This document shows positions 49,582-59,412 of a stretch of 64,000 bases of DNA, piece after piece. The notes beneath the pieces were generated by a model. That model had not been told where the DNA came from, ran no database searches, and was given only the letters and a program-made list of their open reading frames with translations. The stretch is from an uncultured Pelagibacteraceae bacterium (lineage in GTDB: Bacteria; Pseudomonadota; Alphaproteobacteria; Pelagibacterales; Pelagibacteraceae), in NCBI GenBank assembly GCA_902532195.1, contig CACAHE010000004.1, positions 1 through 64,000 on the forward strand, given 5' to 3'. Position 1 is the stretch's first letter. Every line of letters begins with the position of its first letter. A program made the position numbers and the translations under genes.

Positions 49582-50851
49582 CGGGTTTGTAAGGTCCATC
49601 AGGTGTTACACTAATATAATCGGCCTGATCTTTAGACATTTTTGTAAGTTTAGCGCCCACTTTTTCTAAGTGTAATCTAGCTACTTTTTCATCAAGATGT
49701 TTTGGTAAAACGTAAACTTTTTTTTCGTACTTATCTGAATTATTCCATAACTCTATTTGAGCAGTTACTTGATTAGTAAATGAAGCACTCATTACAAAAC
49801 TTGGATGTCCAGTGGCACAACCTAAGTTAACCAGTCTTCCTTCAGCAAGCAAAATTATTCTTTTCTTACTTGGCAGAGTTATTTCGTGAACTTGTGGCTT
49901 AATTTCATCCCATTTATAATTTTTCAATGCTTCAACCTGAATTTCATTATCAAAGTGCCCAATATTACATAATATTGCTCTATCTTTCATTTCTCTCATA
50001 TGATCAGCGGTCACTATGTCTTTGTTTCCTGTTGCTGTAACGACTATATCTGCTTCTTTAATCATTTCGTCCATGAGCACAACTTCATAACCTTCCATTG
50101 CGGCTTGTAGAGCACATATTGGATCAGTTTCGGTAACCATTACTCTCGCTCCGCTTTGTCTTAATGAAGCAGCGCTTCCTTTTCCAACGTCACCAAATCC
50201 TGCAACGATTGCAACTTTTCCTGACATCATAACATCCGTTGCTCTTTTAATTCCGTCTACTAAGCTTTCTCTGCAACCATATAAATTATCAAATTTAGAC
50301 TTTGTTACAGAATCGTTAACATTGATTGCTGGAACTAATAATGTTCCTTGAGCTTCCATCTTCTTAAGCGCTAGCACTCCAGTTGTTGTTTCTTCGGATA
50401 ATCCTTTAATATCTTTTAATAAATCTTTATAATCTTTATGCATAAGCGCAGTTAAATCACCACCATCATCAAGAATCATATTAGGTTTCCAATCCTTTTT
50501 TCCCTCAATAGTTTGCTTAACACACCACCAATATTCCTCTTCGGTCTCACCTTTCCATGCAAACACTGGTATGCCTACTTTTGCAATTGCTGCTGCAGCA
50601 TGATCTTGGGTTGAAAAAATGTTACAAGATGACCATCTTACTTCTGCGCCTAATTCTACAAGTGTTTCAATTAATACTGCTGTTTGAATAGTCATATGCA
50701 AACATCCAAGAATTCTAGCTCCTTTAAGGGGATGCTTGCCTTTATACTCTTTTCTTAATGCCATCAATCCTGGCATTTCAGTTTCTGCTAAGGAAATTTC
50801 TTTTCTTCCAAAATCTGCAAGGTTTATATCTTTTACTTTGAAATCTGTCAT
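49565..50851 (-). CDS. ahcY: S-adenosylhomocysteinase
   Basis: [44 protein letters not shown]-terminal [12 protein letters not shown]. Confidence 0.98.
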   Translation of the reverse strand: MTDFKVKDINLADFGRKEISLAETEMPGLMALRKEYKGKHPLKGARILGCLHMTIQTAVLIETLVELGAEVRWSSCNIFSTQDHAAAAIAKVGIPVFAWKGETEEEYWWCVKQTIEGKKDWKPNMILDDGGDLTALMHKDYKDLLKDIKGLSEETTTGVLALKKMEAQGTLLVPAINVNDSVTKSKFDNLYGCRESLVDGIKRATDVMMSGKVAIVAGFGDVGKGSAASLRQSGARVMVTETDPICALQAAMEGYEVVLMDEMIKEADIVVTATGNKDIVTADHMREMKDRAILCNIGHFDNEIQVEALKNYKWDEIKPQVHEITLPSKKRIILLAEGRLVNLGCATGHPSFVMSASFTNQVTAQIELWNNSDKYEKKVYVLPKHLDEKVARLHLEKVGAKLTKMSKDQADYISVTPDGPYKPDAYRY

Positions 50852-50896
50852 GAGCGAAGTTATTTAGCAATATTATTTAAAATAATCAACTTTTGT

Positions 50897-52426
50897 TTAA
50901 ACTCCTGGAAAAGAAATTTCGATTTTTGCACCCTTGACCTTATTGTTTGATGCTAAAATATTGCCATTATGGAGTTCAACCAAATTTTTCACTATATTTA
51001 ACCCTAAACCAGAGTGTTTACCGAACTTATCTGGTCTATTACTATAAAATCTTTTAAATATTTTTTGAGTATCGTTTTCTCTAAAACCCTCTCCTTCATC
51101 TACTACCTTTAAATTTACAGATCCATTTTTTTTTTCTAATTCAACAATAATTTCTTGATTATTTTTACTGAATGAAATTGAATTATCTAGTAGATTTGCA
51201 ATTATTTGCTCAATCCTATTTTCTATTCCTAATATATGATAATTTTTTTCTCCATTAGTTTTCATCTTTATTGATATTCCTCTTTTAGAATCATATATAC
51301 TGTTGAAATCATCAACAACTGACTTAGTAATTAAAATTAAATCTAATTTTTTCATTTTTTCTGAAGAAATAGCAACCTCATCTTTTAACATTTGTGAGTA
51401 GTCTGTTATTAATCTTTCTATTCTTTCCACATCATGTGAAACTATACCAATGAGTTTATCTCTTTGATCTTTGTCTTCGGTTTCAGATATTATTTCTGAA
51501 GCACTTTTCAATGATGCTAGTGGGTTTCTAATTTCATGTACTAAATCAGTTGAAAAATTTTCTGCAGTATTTATTCGTTTTTGCAATTCATTTGTCATTG
51601 CATCAAGCGATTTAGACAGCTTACCTAATTCATCATTCCTTTTCTTGATTGGTTCGATATCTAATTTTATTTTTGTCTTATCTTTAATTATATTAGTATA
51701 ATTAACTAGGTTTTTAATTGGTTTTAAAAAATATCTATTTAAAACAAGAGAAAAAACAATAATAACTATTACAACAGCAAAAAATGTTCGTATAATAAAA
51801 TTTTTTCTTTCATTAATTGCAGTTTTTATTTCATTTGCATTTTCTGTTATAGCTAAATATCCAATATTTTTTTTACCATCATTAACATTTTTTATTGTGA
51901 CCAAAAAAAATTGGTTATAAGTTTCTTCTGTAAAAGTATAAGGTTTTCCAAATTCTTTAGAACTTGCATAATTTGAAACAATATCACTTATTGATAATGC
52001 TTTATTTTTTTTTTTAGTTACGTTTTCTTTATACTCTAAATTATCAGTTTCATTTAATTCACTTAACTCAATTATTTCTAACTTTTGAGAAAATGATCTT
52101 GGGTCAAGATCTAAATTATCAGTATCTCCTATTAAATTAAATTTATCATCAAGTATAATAACTCTATCCAAATTCTGAAAAAGAAAACGAGTGGAAAATA
52201 AAAATTTTTTAATTTCATTTTCAGTAAAATCTATTTTTAATCTATTAATATTATCTATAGTGTTATCAATGATTTTAATATGATTTGATGCTTTTTTATT
52301 TATTAAGCTTGGTTGAATTGTATCTAAGTAAACTACAGTAAAACTTCCAATAACAATAAAAATAATTAAATTTATAAATATAAATTTTTTAAGTATAGAT
52401 AAATTCGTTATAAGACTACTAAACAT
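50897..52426 (-). CDS. chvG: Sensor histidine kinase, ChvG-like (likely start MFSSLITN)
   Basis: Two TMs, HAMP, FSTDLVHEIRNPLASLKSASE H-box, GLGLNIVKNL; coupled to ChvI-like regulator. Confidence 0.9.
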   Translation of the reverse strand: MFSSLITNLSILKKFIFINLIIFIVIGSFTVVYLDTIQPSLINKKASNHIKIIDNTIDNINRLKIDFTENEIKKFLFSTRFLFQNLDRVIILDDKFNLIGDTDNLDLDPRSFSQKLEIIELSELNETDNLEYKENVTKKKNKALSISDIVSNYASSKEFGKPYTFTEETYNQFFLVTIKNVNDGKKNIGYLAITENANEIKTAINERKNFIIRTFFAVVIVIIVFSLVLNRYFLKPIKNLVNYTNIIKDKTKIKLDIEPIKKRNDELGKLSKSLDAMTNELQKRINTAENFSTDLVHEIRNPLASLKSASEIISETEDKDQRDKLIGIVSHDVERIERLITDYSQMLKDEVAISSEKMKKLDLILITKSVVDDFNSIYDSKRGISIKMKTNGEKNYHILGIENRIEQIIANLLDNSISFSKNNQEIIVELEKKNGSVNLKVVDEGEGFRENDTQKIFKRFYSNRPDKFGKHSGLGLNIVKNLVELHNGNILASNNKVKGAKIEISFPGV

Positions 52427-53127
52427 TAATTTACGTTCCAACGATATCCACTTCCATATCTTGTTTCAATTGCAGAAAATTCACTGTCTATTTTTTTGAA
52501 TTTTTTTCTAATTCTTTTAACATGACTATCTATAGTTCTATCCTCAATATCAGTGTCCTCTCTATAAGCGATATCCATTAATTGTGACCTTTCTTTAATA
52601 ATCCCTGGTCTTTTTGCTAATTCTTGAACAATCAAAAACTCAGTTGTTGTAAGCTTATCTGGTAGAGATTTTCCTCCCCATTCACATTCTAATTGCGAAG
52701 GATCTAATCTTAATTTTCCATGAGAAATGATATTTTTTGAATCTTCGATAATATTTATATTTTTTTTTCTAAGCTGAACTCTTATTCTTTCAATTAACAC
52801 TTTAACAGAAAATCCACCTGATTTCTTTATAAAATCATCAGCACCAAGCTTTAAACCTAAAAGTTCATCTACCTCTTCATCTTTTGAAGTCAAAAAAATT
52901 ACAGGTAAAGAAGTTTTTTTTCTTAATTTTTTTAATAATTCTTCACCATCCATTTTTGGCATTTTAATATCTATTACTGCCAAATCTGGAGGAGTTCTAG
53001 ATAAACCTATAAGTGCACTTTCTCCGTCTAAGTACGTTTGAACTTTAAAACCTTCTTTTTCTAATGCAATGCTCAAACTTGTTAGAATATTTCTATCATC
53101 ATCAATTAATGCAATTGTATGATTCAT
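52426..53127 (-). CDS. chvI: Response regulator, OmpR family, ChvI-like
   Basis: ALIDDDRNILTSLSIALEKEGFKVQTYLDGESAL, PPDLAVIDIKMPKMDG, winged-helix C-terminus; TAATG stop/start coupling to chvG. Confidence 0.92.
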   Translation of the reverse strand: MNHTIALIDDDRNILTSLSIALEKEGFKVQTYLDGESALIGLSRTPPDLAVIDIKMPKMDGEELLKKLRKKTSLPVIFLTSKDEEVDELLGLKLGADDFIKKSGGFSVKVLIERIRVQLRKKNINIIEDSKNIISHGKLRLDPSQLECEWGGKSLPDKLTTTEFLIVQELAKRPGIIKERSQLMDIAYREDTDIEDRTIDSHVKRIRKKFKKIDSEFSAIETRYGSGYRWNVN

Positions 53128-53179
53128 AATTATTTAGTTAAAAATACTAAATTGTTCTAATTTGGGCAAGACTTCTTGA

Positions 53180-55945
53180 TTAATGAAGATCCCCCCAATT
53201 ACTTCCTGAATTTATATCAACCAGCAAAGGTATAGAAAATGAGTGTAGATTACTATCTTTTACACTTGACATTTCCTTCTTAATTATTTTTGTGTATTCG
53301 CTAACACTTGATTTTACTGTTTCAAAAATTAATTCATCGTGAATTTGAAGTAATATCTTACATTCAACATTTTTAACCTCCTCAAATTTTTTACTAATAC
53401 GAATCATTGCCATTCTCATAATTTCAGATGCTGACCCTTGGATGGGAGCATTAATTGCTGCCCTTTCTTGGAAATTTCTTACATTATAATTTTTATCATT
53501 TATACCTGTTATATGAGTTTTTCTTCCAAAAATATTTTTAACATAACCACTTTTTCTACAAAATTTTATGGTGGAAACCATGTATTCCTTAATTTCAGGA
53601 AATTTAATAAAATAAGAATTTAAAAAATCTTCTGCTTCATTGTTGGAAACATTTATTTGTTTAGCAAGACCGTATTGGGAGATACCATAAATTATTCCAA
53701 AATTTATAGCTTTAGCTTTTCTTCTCATATCAAAATCTATTTTTTTTATATCTACATTAAATACTTGACTTGCAGTTAATGAGTGTATGTCTTCATTATT
53801 AATGAACGCTTTTTTAAGTTCTTTAACATCTGCTAGGTCAGCAAGAATTCTCATTTCAATCTGATTATAGTCTGCTGAAATAAGACATGAATTTTTTTCT
53901 GCTATAAATCCTTTTCTTATATCTTTTCCATCTTCACTTTTAATTGGAATATTTTGTAAATTAGGATCACTTGACGCCAAACGACCAGTTGATGTAGCTG
54001 CTAACAGAAAAGAAGTATGTACTCTTTTAGACTTAGGATTTAAATGTTCTACTAAAGAATCTGAATAAGTATTTTTTAGTTTTGCAACCTGCCTCCAATC
54101 CAAAACTAATTTTGGAAGCTTGTGTCCTTTAAAAGCTAAATCTTCTAAAACTGCTGCACTTGTTGCATAGCTTCCTTTTTTTGTTTTTTTAAGTGATGCT
54201 ATTTTCATCTCATTATATAATACTTCTCCAAGTTGTTTCGTTGATCCAATATTAAATTCTTTATTTGCTATTTTAAATATTTCTTTTTCTAGAATATTTA
54301 TTTTTTTTTCAAATTTCTTAGATAATGATTTGAGAATATTTGTATCTAATTTAATTCCATCAATTTCCATTAATGCCAATATTTTTATTAATGGTTTTTC
54401 AAATGTTTCATAAATATTTGTTAATTTTTCATTTATAATATTTTTATAAAATATTTTATAAAGTCTTAAAGTTACATCCGCATCTTCAGCGGCATAATTT
54501 TTTGCACTATTAATATCAACTTCGCTAAAATTAATTTGTTTTTTCCCAGAGCCTACTAATTCTTTAAATGAAATAGTTTTATGGCCTAAATGAATTTTGG
54601 ATAAAGTATCCATGTTATGTCTATTTTTACCTGCGTCAAGCACATAGGACATCAACATAGTATCCTCCATACAATTCATGATAACACCTCTATGATATAA
54701 TATTATGAAATCAAATTTAATATTTTGTCCAATTTTTTTTATACTTGGATCTTCTAATATTGGTTTAAGAATTTTTAAAACTTTTTTCTCATCAAAATTA
54801 TTTTCATTTAAATGTCCTATGGGAATATAGCCTGCTTTACCAATATCAGTTGATATAGATATTCCTACTAAGTTGGCTTGGTGAGGGTCTAAAGATGTTG
54901 TTTCGGTATCTATTGCCAATGCTCCTTTTTCCTCTATTTCAGCAATCCATTTTTTCAAGTCATTTTCATTTTGTATTAAAACGTAATCTTTATTATTAAT
55001 TTTTTTATAACTTTCATTGTTTTTTTTTTCTTTTTCAAATTGAAGTTCGCCATATTTAGAAATTACTGAACTTAACAACCTATTAAATTCCATTTCTCTT
55101 AAAAAATTATAAAGTTTTTCTTTATCTATTTCTTTTAATTTAAAATCTGCAACATCATCTTTAATGGGAACATCTTTTTTAAGTGTTACAAGTTTTTTAC
55201 TTATTATCGCTTTATCTTTATTCTCTAACAATGTTTCTCTTCTTTTATTTTGTTTAATTTTATCTGCATTACTTAACAAGTTTTCTAGTGTTTTATATTC
55301 TTTAATTAGTTCAGCTGCAGTTTTTACTCCGATGCCAGGAACGCCTGGAACATTATCGCTGCTATCTCCGGCTAAAGCTTGAACATCAATTACTTTATCT
55401 GGACTTACTCCAAATTTTTTTTCTACATCTTCATTTGATATGAATTTGTTTTTCATTGGATCATAAATTCTGATATTTTTTTTAAATAATTGCATTAAAT
55501 CTTTATCAGACGAAACGATCGTTACCTTTCCACCTTTTTTAATAATCTGTTCTGAATACGTAGCTATTAGATCATCTGCTTCATAATTAATTAATTCAAT
55601 AGAAGGTAAATTAAATGCTTTAACTGATTTTCTAATAAAATTAAATTGTGGTATTAAATCATCTGGAGCATCATCTCTGTTAGCTTTATATTCAGAATAA
55701 ATTTCATTTCTAAAATTTTTCCTAGCAGAATCAAAAATTACTGCAAAGTGAGTAGGTTTATCTTTATTGTCTTCTGATTTTGAGTCTTCAAGTAGTTTAA
55801 ACAGCATATTGCAAAAGCCATTTACTGCACCTGTTGGCATGCCATCACTTTTTCTGCTAAGTGGAGGTAATGCGTAATAGGCTCTAAAAATATATCCTGA
55901 GCCATCAATAAGATAATAATGATCAGTTTTATTTATATTTGACAT
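53180..55945 (-). CDS. polA: DNA polymerase I (5'-3' exo, 3'-5' exo and polymerase domains)
   Basis: YLIDGSGYIFRAYYALPPL, AIDTETTSLDPHQANLVGIS, SADYNQIEMRILAD, RRKAKAINFGIIYG, QIHDELIFE. Confidence 0.98.
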   Translation of the reverse strand: MSNINKTDHYYLIDGSGYIFRAYYALPPLSRKSDGMPTGAVNGFCNMLFKLLEDSKSEDNKDKPTHFAVIFDSARKNFRNEIYSEYKANRDDAPDDLIPQFNFIRKSVKAFNLPSIELINYEADDLIATYSEQIIKKGGKVTIVSSDKDLMQLFKKNIRIYDPMKNKFISNEDVEKKFGVSPDKVIDVQALAGDSSDNVPGVPGIGVKTAAELIKEYKTLENLLSNADKIKQNKRRETLLENKDKAIISKKLVTLKKDVPIKDDVADFKLKEIDKEKLYNFLREMEFNRLLSSVISKYGELQFEKEKKNNESYKKINNKDYVLIQNENDLKKWIAEIEEKGALAIDTETTSLDPHQANLVGISISTDIGKAGYIPIGHLNENNFDEKKVLKILKPILEDPSIKKIGQNIKFDFIILYHRGVIMNCMEDTMLMSYVLDAGKNRHNMDTLSKIHLGHKTISFKELVGSGKKQINFSEVDINSAKNYAAEDADVTLRLYKIFYKNIINEKLTNIYETFEKPLIKILALMEIDGIKLDTNILKSLSKKFEKKINILEKEIFKIANKEFNIGSTKQLGEVLYNEMKIASLKKTKKGSYATSAAVLEDLAFKGHKLPKLVLDWRQVAKLKNTYSDSLVEHLNPKSKRVHTSFLLAATSTGRLASSDPNLQNIPIKSEDGKDIRKGFIAEKNSCLISADYNQIEMRILADLADVKELKKAFINNEDIHSLTASQVFNVDIKKIDFDMRRKAKAINFGIIYGISQYGLAKQINVSNNEAEDFLNSYFIKFPEIKEYMVSTIKFCRKSGYVKNIFGRKTHITGINDKNYNVRNFQERAAINAPIQGSASEIMRMAMIRISKKFEEVKNVECKILLQIHDELIFETVKSSVSEYTKIIKKEMSSVKDSNLHSFSIPLLVDINSGSNWGDLH

Positions 55946-55995
55946 ATAATTGTGTTATTTATTTTAAATCACATGTTATAAATCTATAATTATTT

Positions 55996-56925
55996 ATGAA
56001 CAAACAAAATGTAATTTCTATCAAGAATCTTAACAAAATATATTTTAAAAATAGTTCTAAATCTATTAATGCATTAAATAATTTAAACTTAGAAGTGAAA
56101 GAAGGAGAGATTTTTGGCTTATTAGGCCCTAACGGCGCAGGAAAAAGTACCTTTATAAATATTCTTGCTGGAACCACTGTTAAGTCATCTGGCGCAGTAA
56201 ATGTTTGGGGTTTTGATTTAGATAGAAATCCTAGACAAGTTAAAGCATCTATTGGAATTGTTCCTCAAGAGGTAAATGTTGATCCTTTTTTTACCCCTGA
56301 AGAACTTTTAGATCTGCAGGCTGGTTTATACGGAGTTAAAAAAAAAGATAGAATTACTAATACAATATTAAATTTAGTATCTTTAGAAAAACAAGCGAAT
56401 AGTTATACAAGAAGTTTATCTGGAGGAATGAAAAGAAGATTATTAGTTGCTAAAGCATTAGTTCATCAGCCACCAATAGTAATTTTAGATGAACCAACAG
56501 CTGGGGTTGATGTAGAGCTTAGAAATAATTTGTGGGAAAATGTAAAGTTGTTAAATAAACAAGGTGTTACAATAATTTTAACAACTCATTACTTAATTGA
56601 AGCAGAAAAAATGTGTAATCGTATCGGAATTTTAAATAATGGAAATTTAGTGGCTCTGGATAGTACAAAAAATTTATTAAAAAGAATTCAAACCAAAAAA
56701 GTAATTTTTATAGTCAATAATCAAGTCAAAATTGAAGAAAATTCATTTGAATCATTAAATATTTTTGAAAATTCAATAAATAAATTAGTTGTTTCTTATG
56801 AAAAAAGTAAACTAAATATAAGCAATTTAATAAATTTTATTAGTAAACAAAATATTAAAATATTGGATATTTCGACAGATGATGGTGACTTAGAGGACGT
56901 TTTTGTTAGGTTAACAAAAAACTAG
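55996..56925 (+). CDS. ABC-2 type transporter ATPase (YadG/CcmA/NodI-like)
   Basis: LLGPNGAGKSTFINILAG, YTRSLSGGMKRRLLVAKAL, VILDEPTAGVDVELR. Confidence 0.93.
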   Translation: MNKQNVISIKNLNKIYFKNSSKSINALNNLNLEVKEGEIFGLLGPNGAGKSTFINILAGTTVKSSGAVNVWGFDLDRNPRQVKASIGIVPQEVNVDPFFTPEELLDLQAGLYGVKKKDRITNTILNLVSLEKQANSYTRSLSGGMKRRLLVAKALVHQPPIVILDEPTAGVDVELRNNLWENVKLLNKQGVTIILTTHYLIEAEKMCNRIGILNNGNLVALDSTKNLLKRIQTKKVIFIVNNQVKIEENSFESLNIFENSINKLVVSYEKSKLNISNLINFISKQNIKILDISTDDGDLEDVFVRLTKN

Positions 56926-56957
56926 ATTAATTAAGATATAAGGAGTAAAATAATAAT

Positions 56958-57533
56958 ATGGAATTAGTTAAATCAATAGTTAATCAAAAATTATTAAAAT
57001 CTGTTATTGTTATATTTCTTGGTTCAATTTTATTAACTTTATCTGCAAAATTTAAAATTCCTTTTTATCCTGTGCCAATGACAATGCAAACATTTGTTGT
57101 GTTATTTCTTGGATTAGCATTTGGATATAAAATTGGTATAGCTACAGTAACTCTTTATTTGCTAGAAGGAATAATTGGACTCCCCGTTTTTGCTAATTCT
57201 CCAGAAAAAGGAGTGGGTATAATTTATTTTACTGGACCAACAATGGGATATTTAATCGGTTTCTTGTTGGCAGTTTATTCTGCCGGAGTTCATAAAGATT
57301 TGATTAACTTCAGTAATTATAAATATATTAATATACTTACAGTATTTTCAAGTTTGCTTGTTTCGGTAAGTTTTATATATATTTTAGGTTTGGTGTGGTT
57401 GGGATATTTGATTGGTTGGGACAAACCAATTTTCAAATTAGGAGCTCAACCTTTTTTGTTAGCAGAATTATTTAAATTATTTCTATTATCAGCCTTGTAT
57501 CCTTGGATAATTAAATTAAATAAAATTATCTAG
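56958..57533 (+). CDS. bioY: Biotin transporter BioY
   Basis: KIPFYPVPMTMQTFVVLFLGLAFG, LYLLEGIIGLPVFA, GPTMGYLIGFL. Confidence 0.95.
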   Translation: MELVKSIVNQKLLKSVIVIFLGSILLTLSAKFKIPFYPVPMTMQTFVVLFLGLAFGYKIGIATVTLYLLEGIIGLPVFANSPEKGVGIIYFTGPTMGYLIGFLLAVYSAGVHKDLINFSNYKYINILTVFSSLLVSVSFIYILGLVWLGYLIGWDKPIFKLGAQPFLLAELFKLFLLSALYPWIIKLNKII

Positions 57534-58089
57534 GGGATCTTTTAGATAAAATTCTTTGCAAAGTTCTTCTATGCATTTTAAGTCTTCTTGCTGTCTCAGA
57601 GACATTTCTATTACATAGTTCAAAAACTCTATGTATGTGTTCCCACTTAACTCTATCAGCTGACATTGGATTTTCCGGTGGCTCTGCTTTGGTATTAGGA
57701 TCTGCTAACAAAGCTTTCTCAACATCATCCGCATCTGCTGGTTTAGCCAAATAATCTATTGCGCCTTCTTTTATCGCTGCAACTGCAGTGGGAATATTTC
57801 CATAACCTGTCAACATTACTATTCTACTTTTAGAATTTGTTTGTTGAATTTCTTTTACAACTTCCAGTCCATTTCCGTCTCCGAGTCTTAAATCAACTAC
57901 TGCAAATGCTGGTTTTATTGTCTTTAGTACCTCTAGTCCTCTTTTTACACTTTCAGCTTGTGAAACTAGAAAACCTTTTTTTTCCATAGCTCTGGCCAAT
58001 CTCTCTCTAAATGGATTGTCATCATCAACTATTAATAGAGATTTATCATCAAATTCAGCTATTTTTATAATTTTTTGAGATCCTGTCAT
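57526..58089 (-). CDS. regA: Redox response regulator RegA/PrrA/ActR family
   Basis: SLLIVDDDNPFRERLARAMEKKGF, VVDLRLGDGNGLEVV, C-terminal Fis-type HTH RVFELCNRNVSETARRLKMHRRTLQRILSKRSPR. Confidence 0.95.
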   Translation of the reverse strand: MTGSQKIIKIAEFDDKSLLIVDDDNPFRERLARAMEKKGFLVSQAESVKRGLEVLKTIKPAFAVVDLRLGDGNGLEVVKEIQQTNSKSRIVMLTGYGNIPTAVAAIKEGAIDYLAKPADADDVEKALLADPNTKAEPPENPMSADRVKWEHIHRVFELCNRNVSETARRLKMHRRTLQRILSKRSPR

Positions 58090-58181
58090 AGTTATACATA
58101 TGGTGATGATTTTTTTCTAATCAAGGTAATTATTTTCTTTACATTAACTTATATATCTCATAAATGCTTTTTTTAATGAAA

Positions 58182-58202
58182 TTTGCATAGCTGTTATGTA
58201 AA
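58182..58202 (+). promoter_or_regulatory. Near-perfect inverted repeat upstream of polyamine operon
   Basis: TTTGCATA-GCTGT-TATGTAAA; 8-bp arms with one mismatch, 31 nt before the start codon. Confidence 0.4.
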
Positions 58203-58233
58203 TTTTTTTTATTAGATTTTTTTTGGGGCTAAA

Positions 58234-59412
58234 ATGGAAAAATTTAAAAATATTGACGAATTGGTAAGTCAATTAAAACCGAGTGAACCAGTATATTGTA
58301 TCAGAAAAAAATCGATACAATTAGCGTCTGGTTACTTTAGAAAAAAATTTCCTGGTAAAATTTTGTATGCGGTAAAAACAAACCCACACCCATTTGTTAT
58401 AAAAACTCTTTATGACAGTGGTATTACTAATTTTGATGTAGCTTCAATAAAAGAAATAGAAACGATAAAAGAAATAAGCCCAAAAGCTAAATGCTCTTTT
58501 ATGCACTCTGTAAAAAGTAGAGAAAATATTTATGAAGCCTATTTTAATCACGGTGTTAAAACTTTTTCACTTGATACTAAGGATGAGTTAATTAAAATAA
58601 TTGAAAGCACCAATCAGGCTAAAGATTTAGAATTATTTGTTAGAATCTCTGTTTCAAATGAACATGCAGAAATTGACTTATCAAAAAAATTTGGTGCAGC
58701 CAATTCGGAAGCTACAGGATTATTAAGGTTAGCTAAACAATATGCAAAAAAAGTGGGACTAAGTTTTCATGTGGGATCTCAATGCATGCATCCAATTTCT
58801 TACGTTAAAGGAATTTCTGAAATTGGATCAGTAATTAAAAAAACAAAAATAGTTCCCGATTATATTAATGTTGGAGGTGGTTTTCCAACTATATATCCTG
58901 ATTTAATTCCACAATCATTAGACAACTATTTTAGAGAAATTAATATTGCATTAGAAAATTTAAAATTAAAAAAATTACCTGAAATTATTTGTGAACCAGG
59001 ACGAGCGCTAGTTGCTGAAAGTGGATCGACTGTAGTAAGAGTAAATTTAAAAAAGAAGCAAAAACTTTATATAAATGATGGAACTTATGGAACCTTATTT
59101 GATGCTGGAGTTCCAAATATAGTTTACCCTTCAAGATTAATAACCAGTGGAAGAATTATTTCAAAAAAAATGACTGCATTCGATTTTTATGGACCAACAT
59201 GTGATAGTATGGATTATATGAAAGGTCCTTTTGTATTGCCAAACAATATCAAAGAAAATGATTATATTGAACTTGGACAGTTGGGTGCTTATGGACTAAC
59301 ATTCAGAACTCAATTTAATGGTTATTATTCAAATAACATTTTTGAAGTTGAAGACGATCCAATAATGACAATGTATGACAAAAAAGCTAATAGTGAGTTC
59401 CTAGTTGCTTAA
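58234..59412 (+). CDS. Type III PLP-dependent ornithine/lysine decarboxylase
   Basis: YAVKTNPHP (PLP Lys), SFHVGSQ, GGGFPTIYP, EPGRALVAESG, FYGPTCDSMD. Confidence 0.92.
   Translation: MEKFKNIDELVSQLKPSEPVYCIRKKSIQLASGYFRKKFPGKILYAVKTNPHPFVIKTLYDSGITNFDVASIKEIETIKEISPKAKCSFMHSVKSRENIYEAYFNHGVKTFSLDTKDELIKIIESTNQAKDLELFVRISVSNEHAEIDLSKKFGAANSEATGLLRLAKQYAKKVGLSFHVGSQCMHPISYVKGISEIGSVIKKTKIVPDYINVGGGFPTIYPDLIPQSLDNYFREINIALENLKLKKLPEIICEPGRALVAESGSTVVRVNLKKKQKLYINDGTYGTLFDAGVPNIVYPSRLITSGRIISKKMTAFDFYGPTCDSMDYMKGPFVLPNNIKENDYIELGQLGAYGLTFRTQFNGYYSNNIFEVEDDPIMTMYDKKANSEFLVA

Noticed and set aside
50852-50896. Possible SAH/SAM riboswitch upstream of ahcY
   Set aside because: The gap before chvG is only 45 nt with no convincing conserved aptamer core.
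53168-53179. CAAGA-CT-TCTTG mini-palindrome between polA and chvI
   Set aside because: Only 5-bp arms; too weak to claim as operator or terminator.
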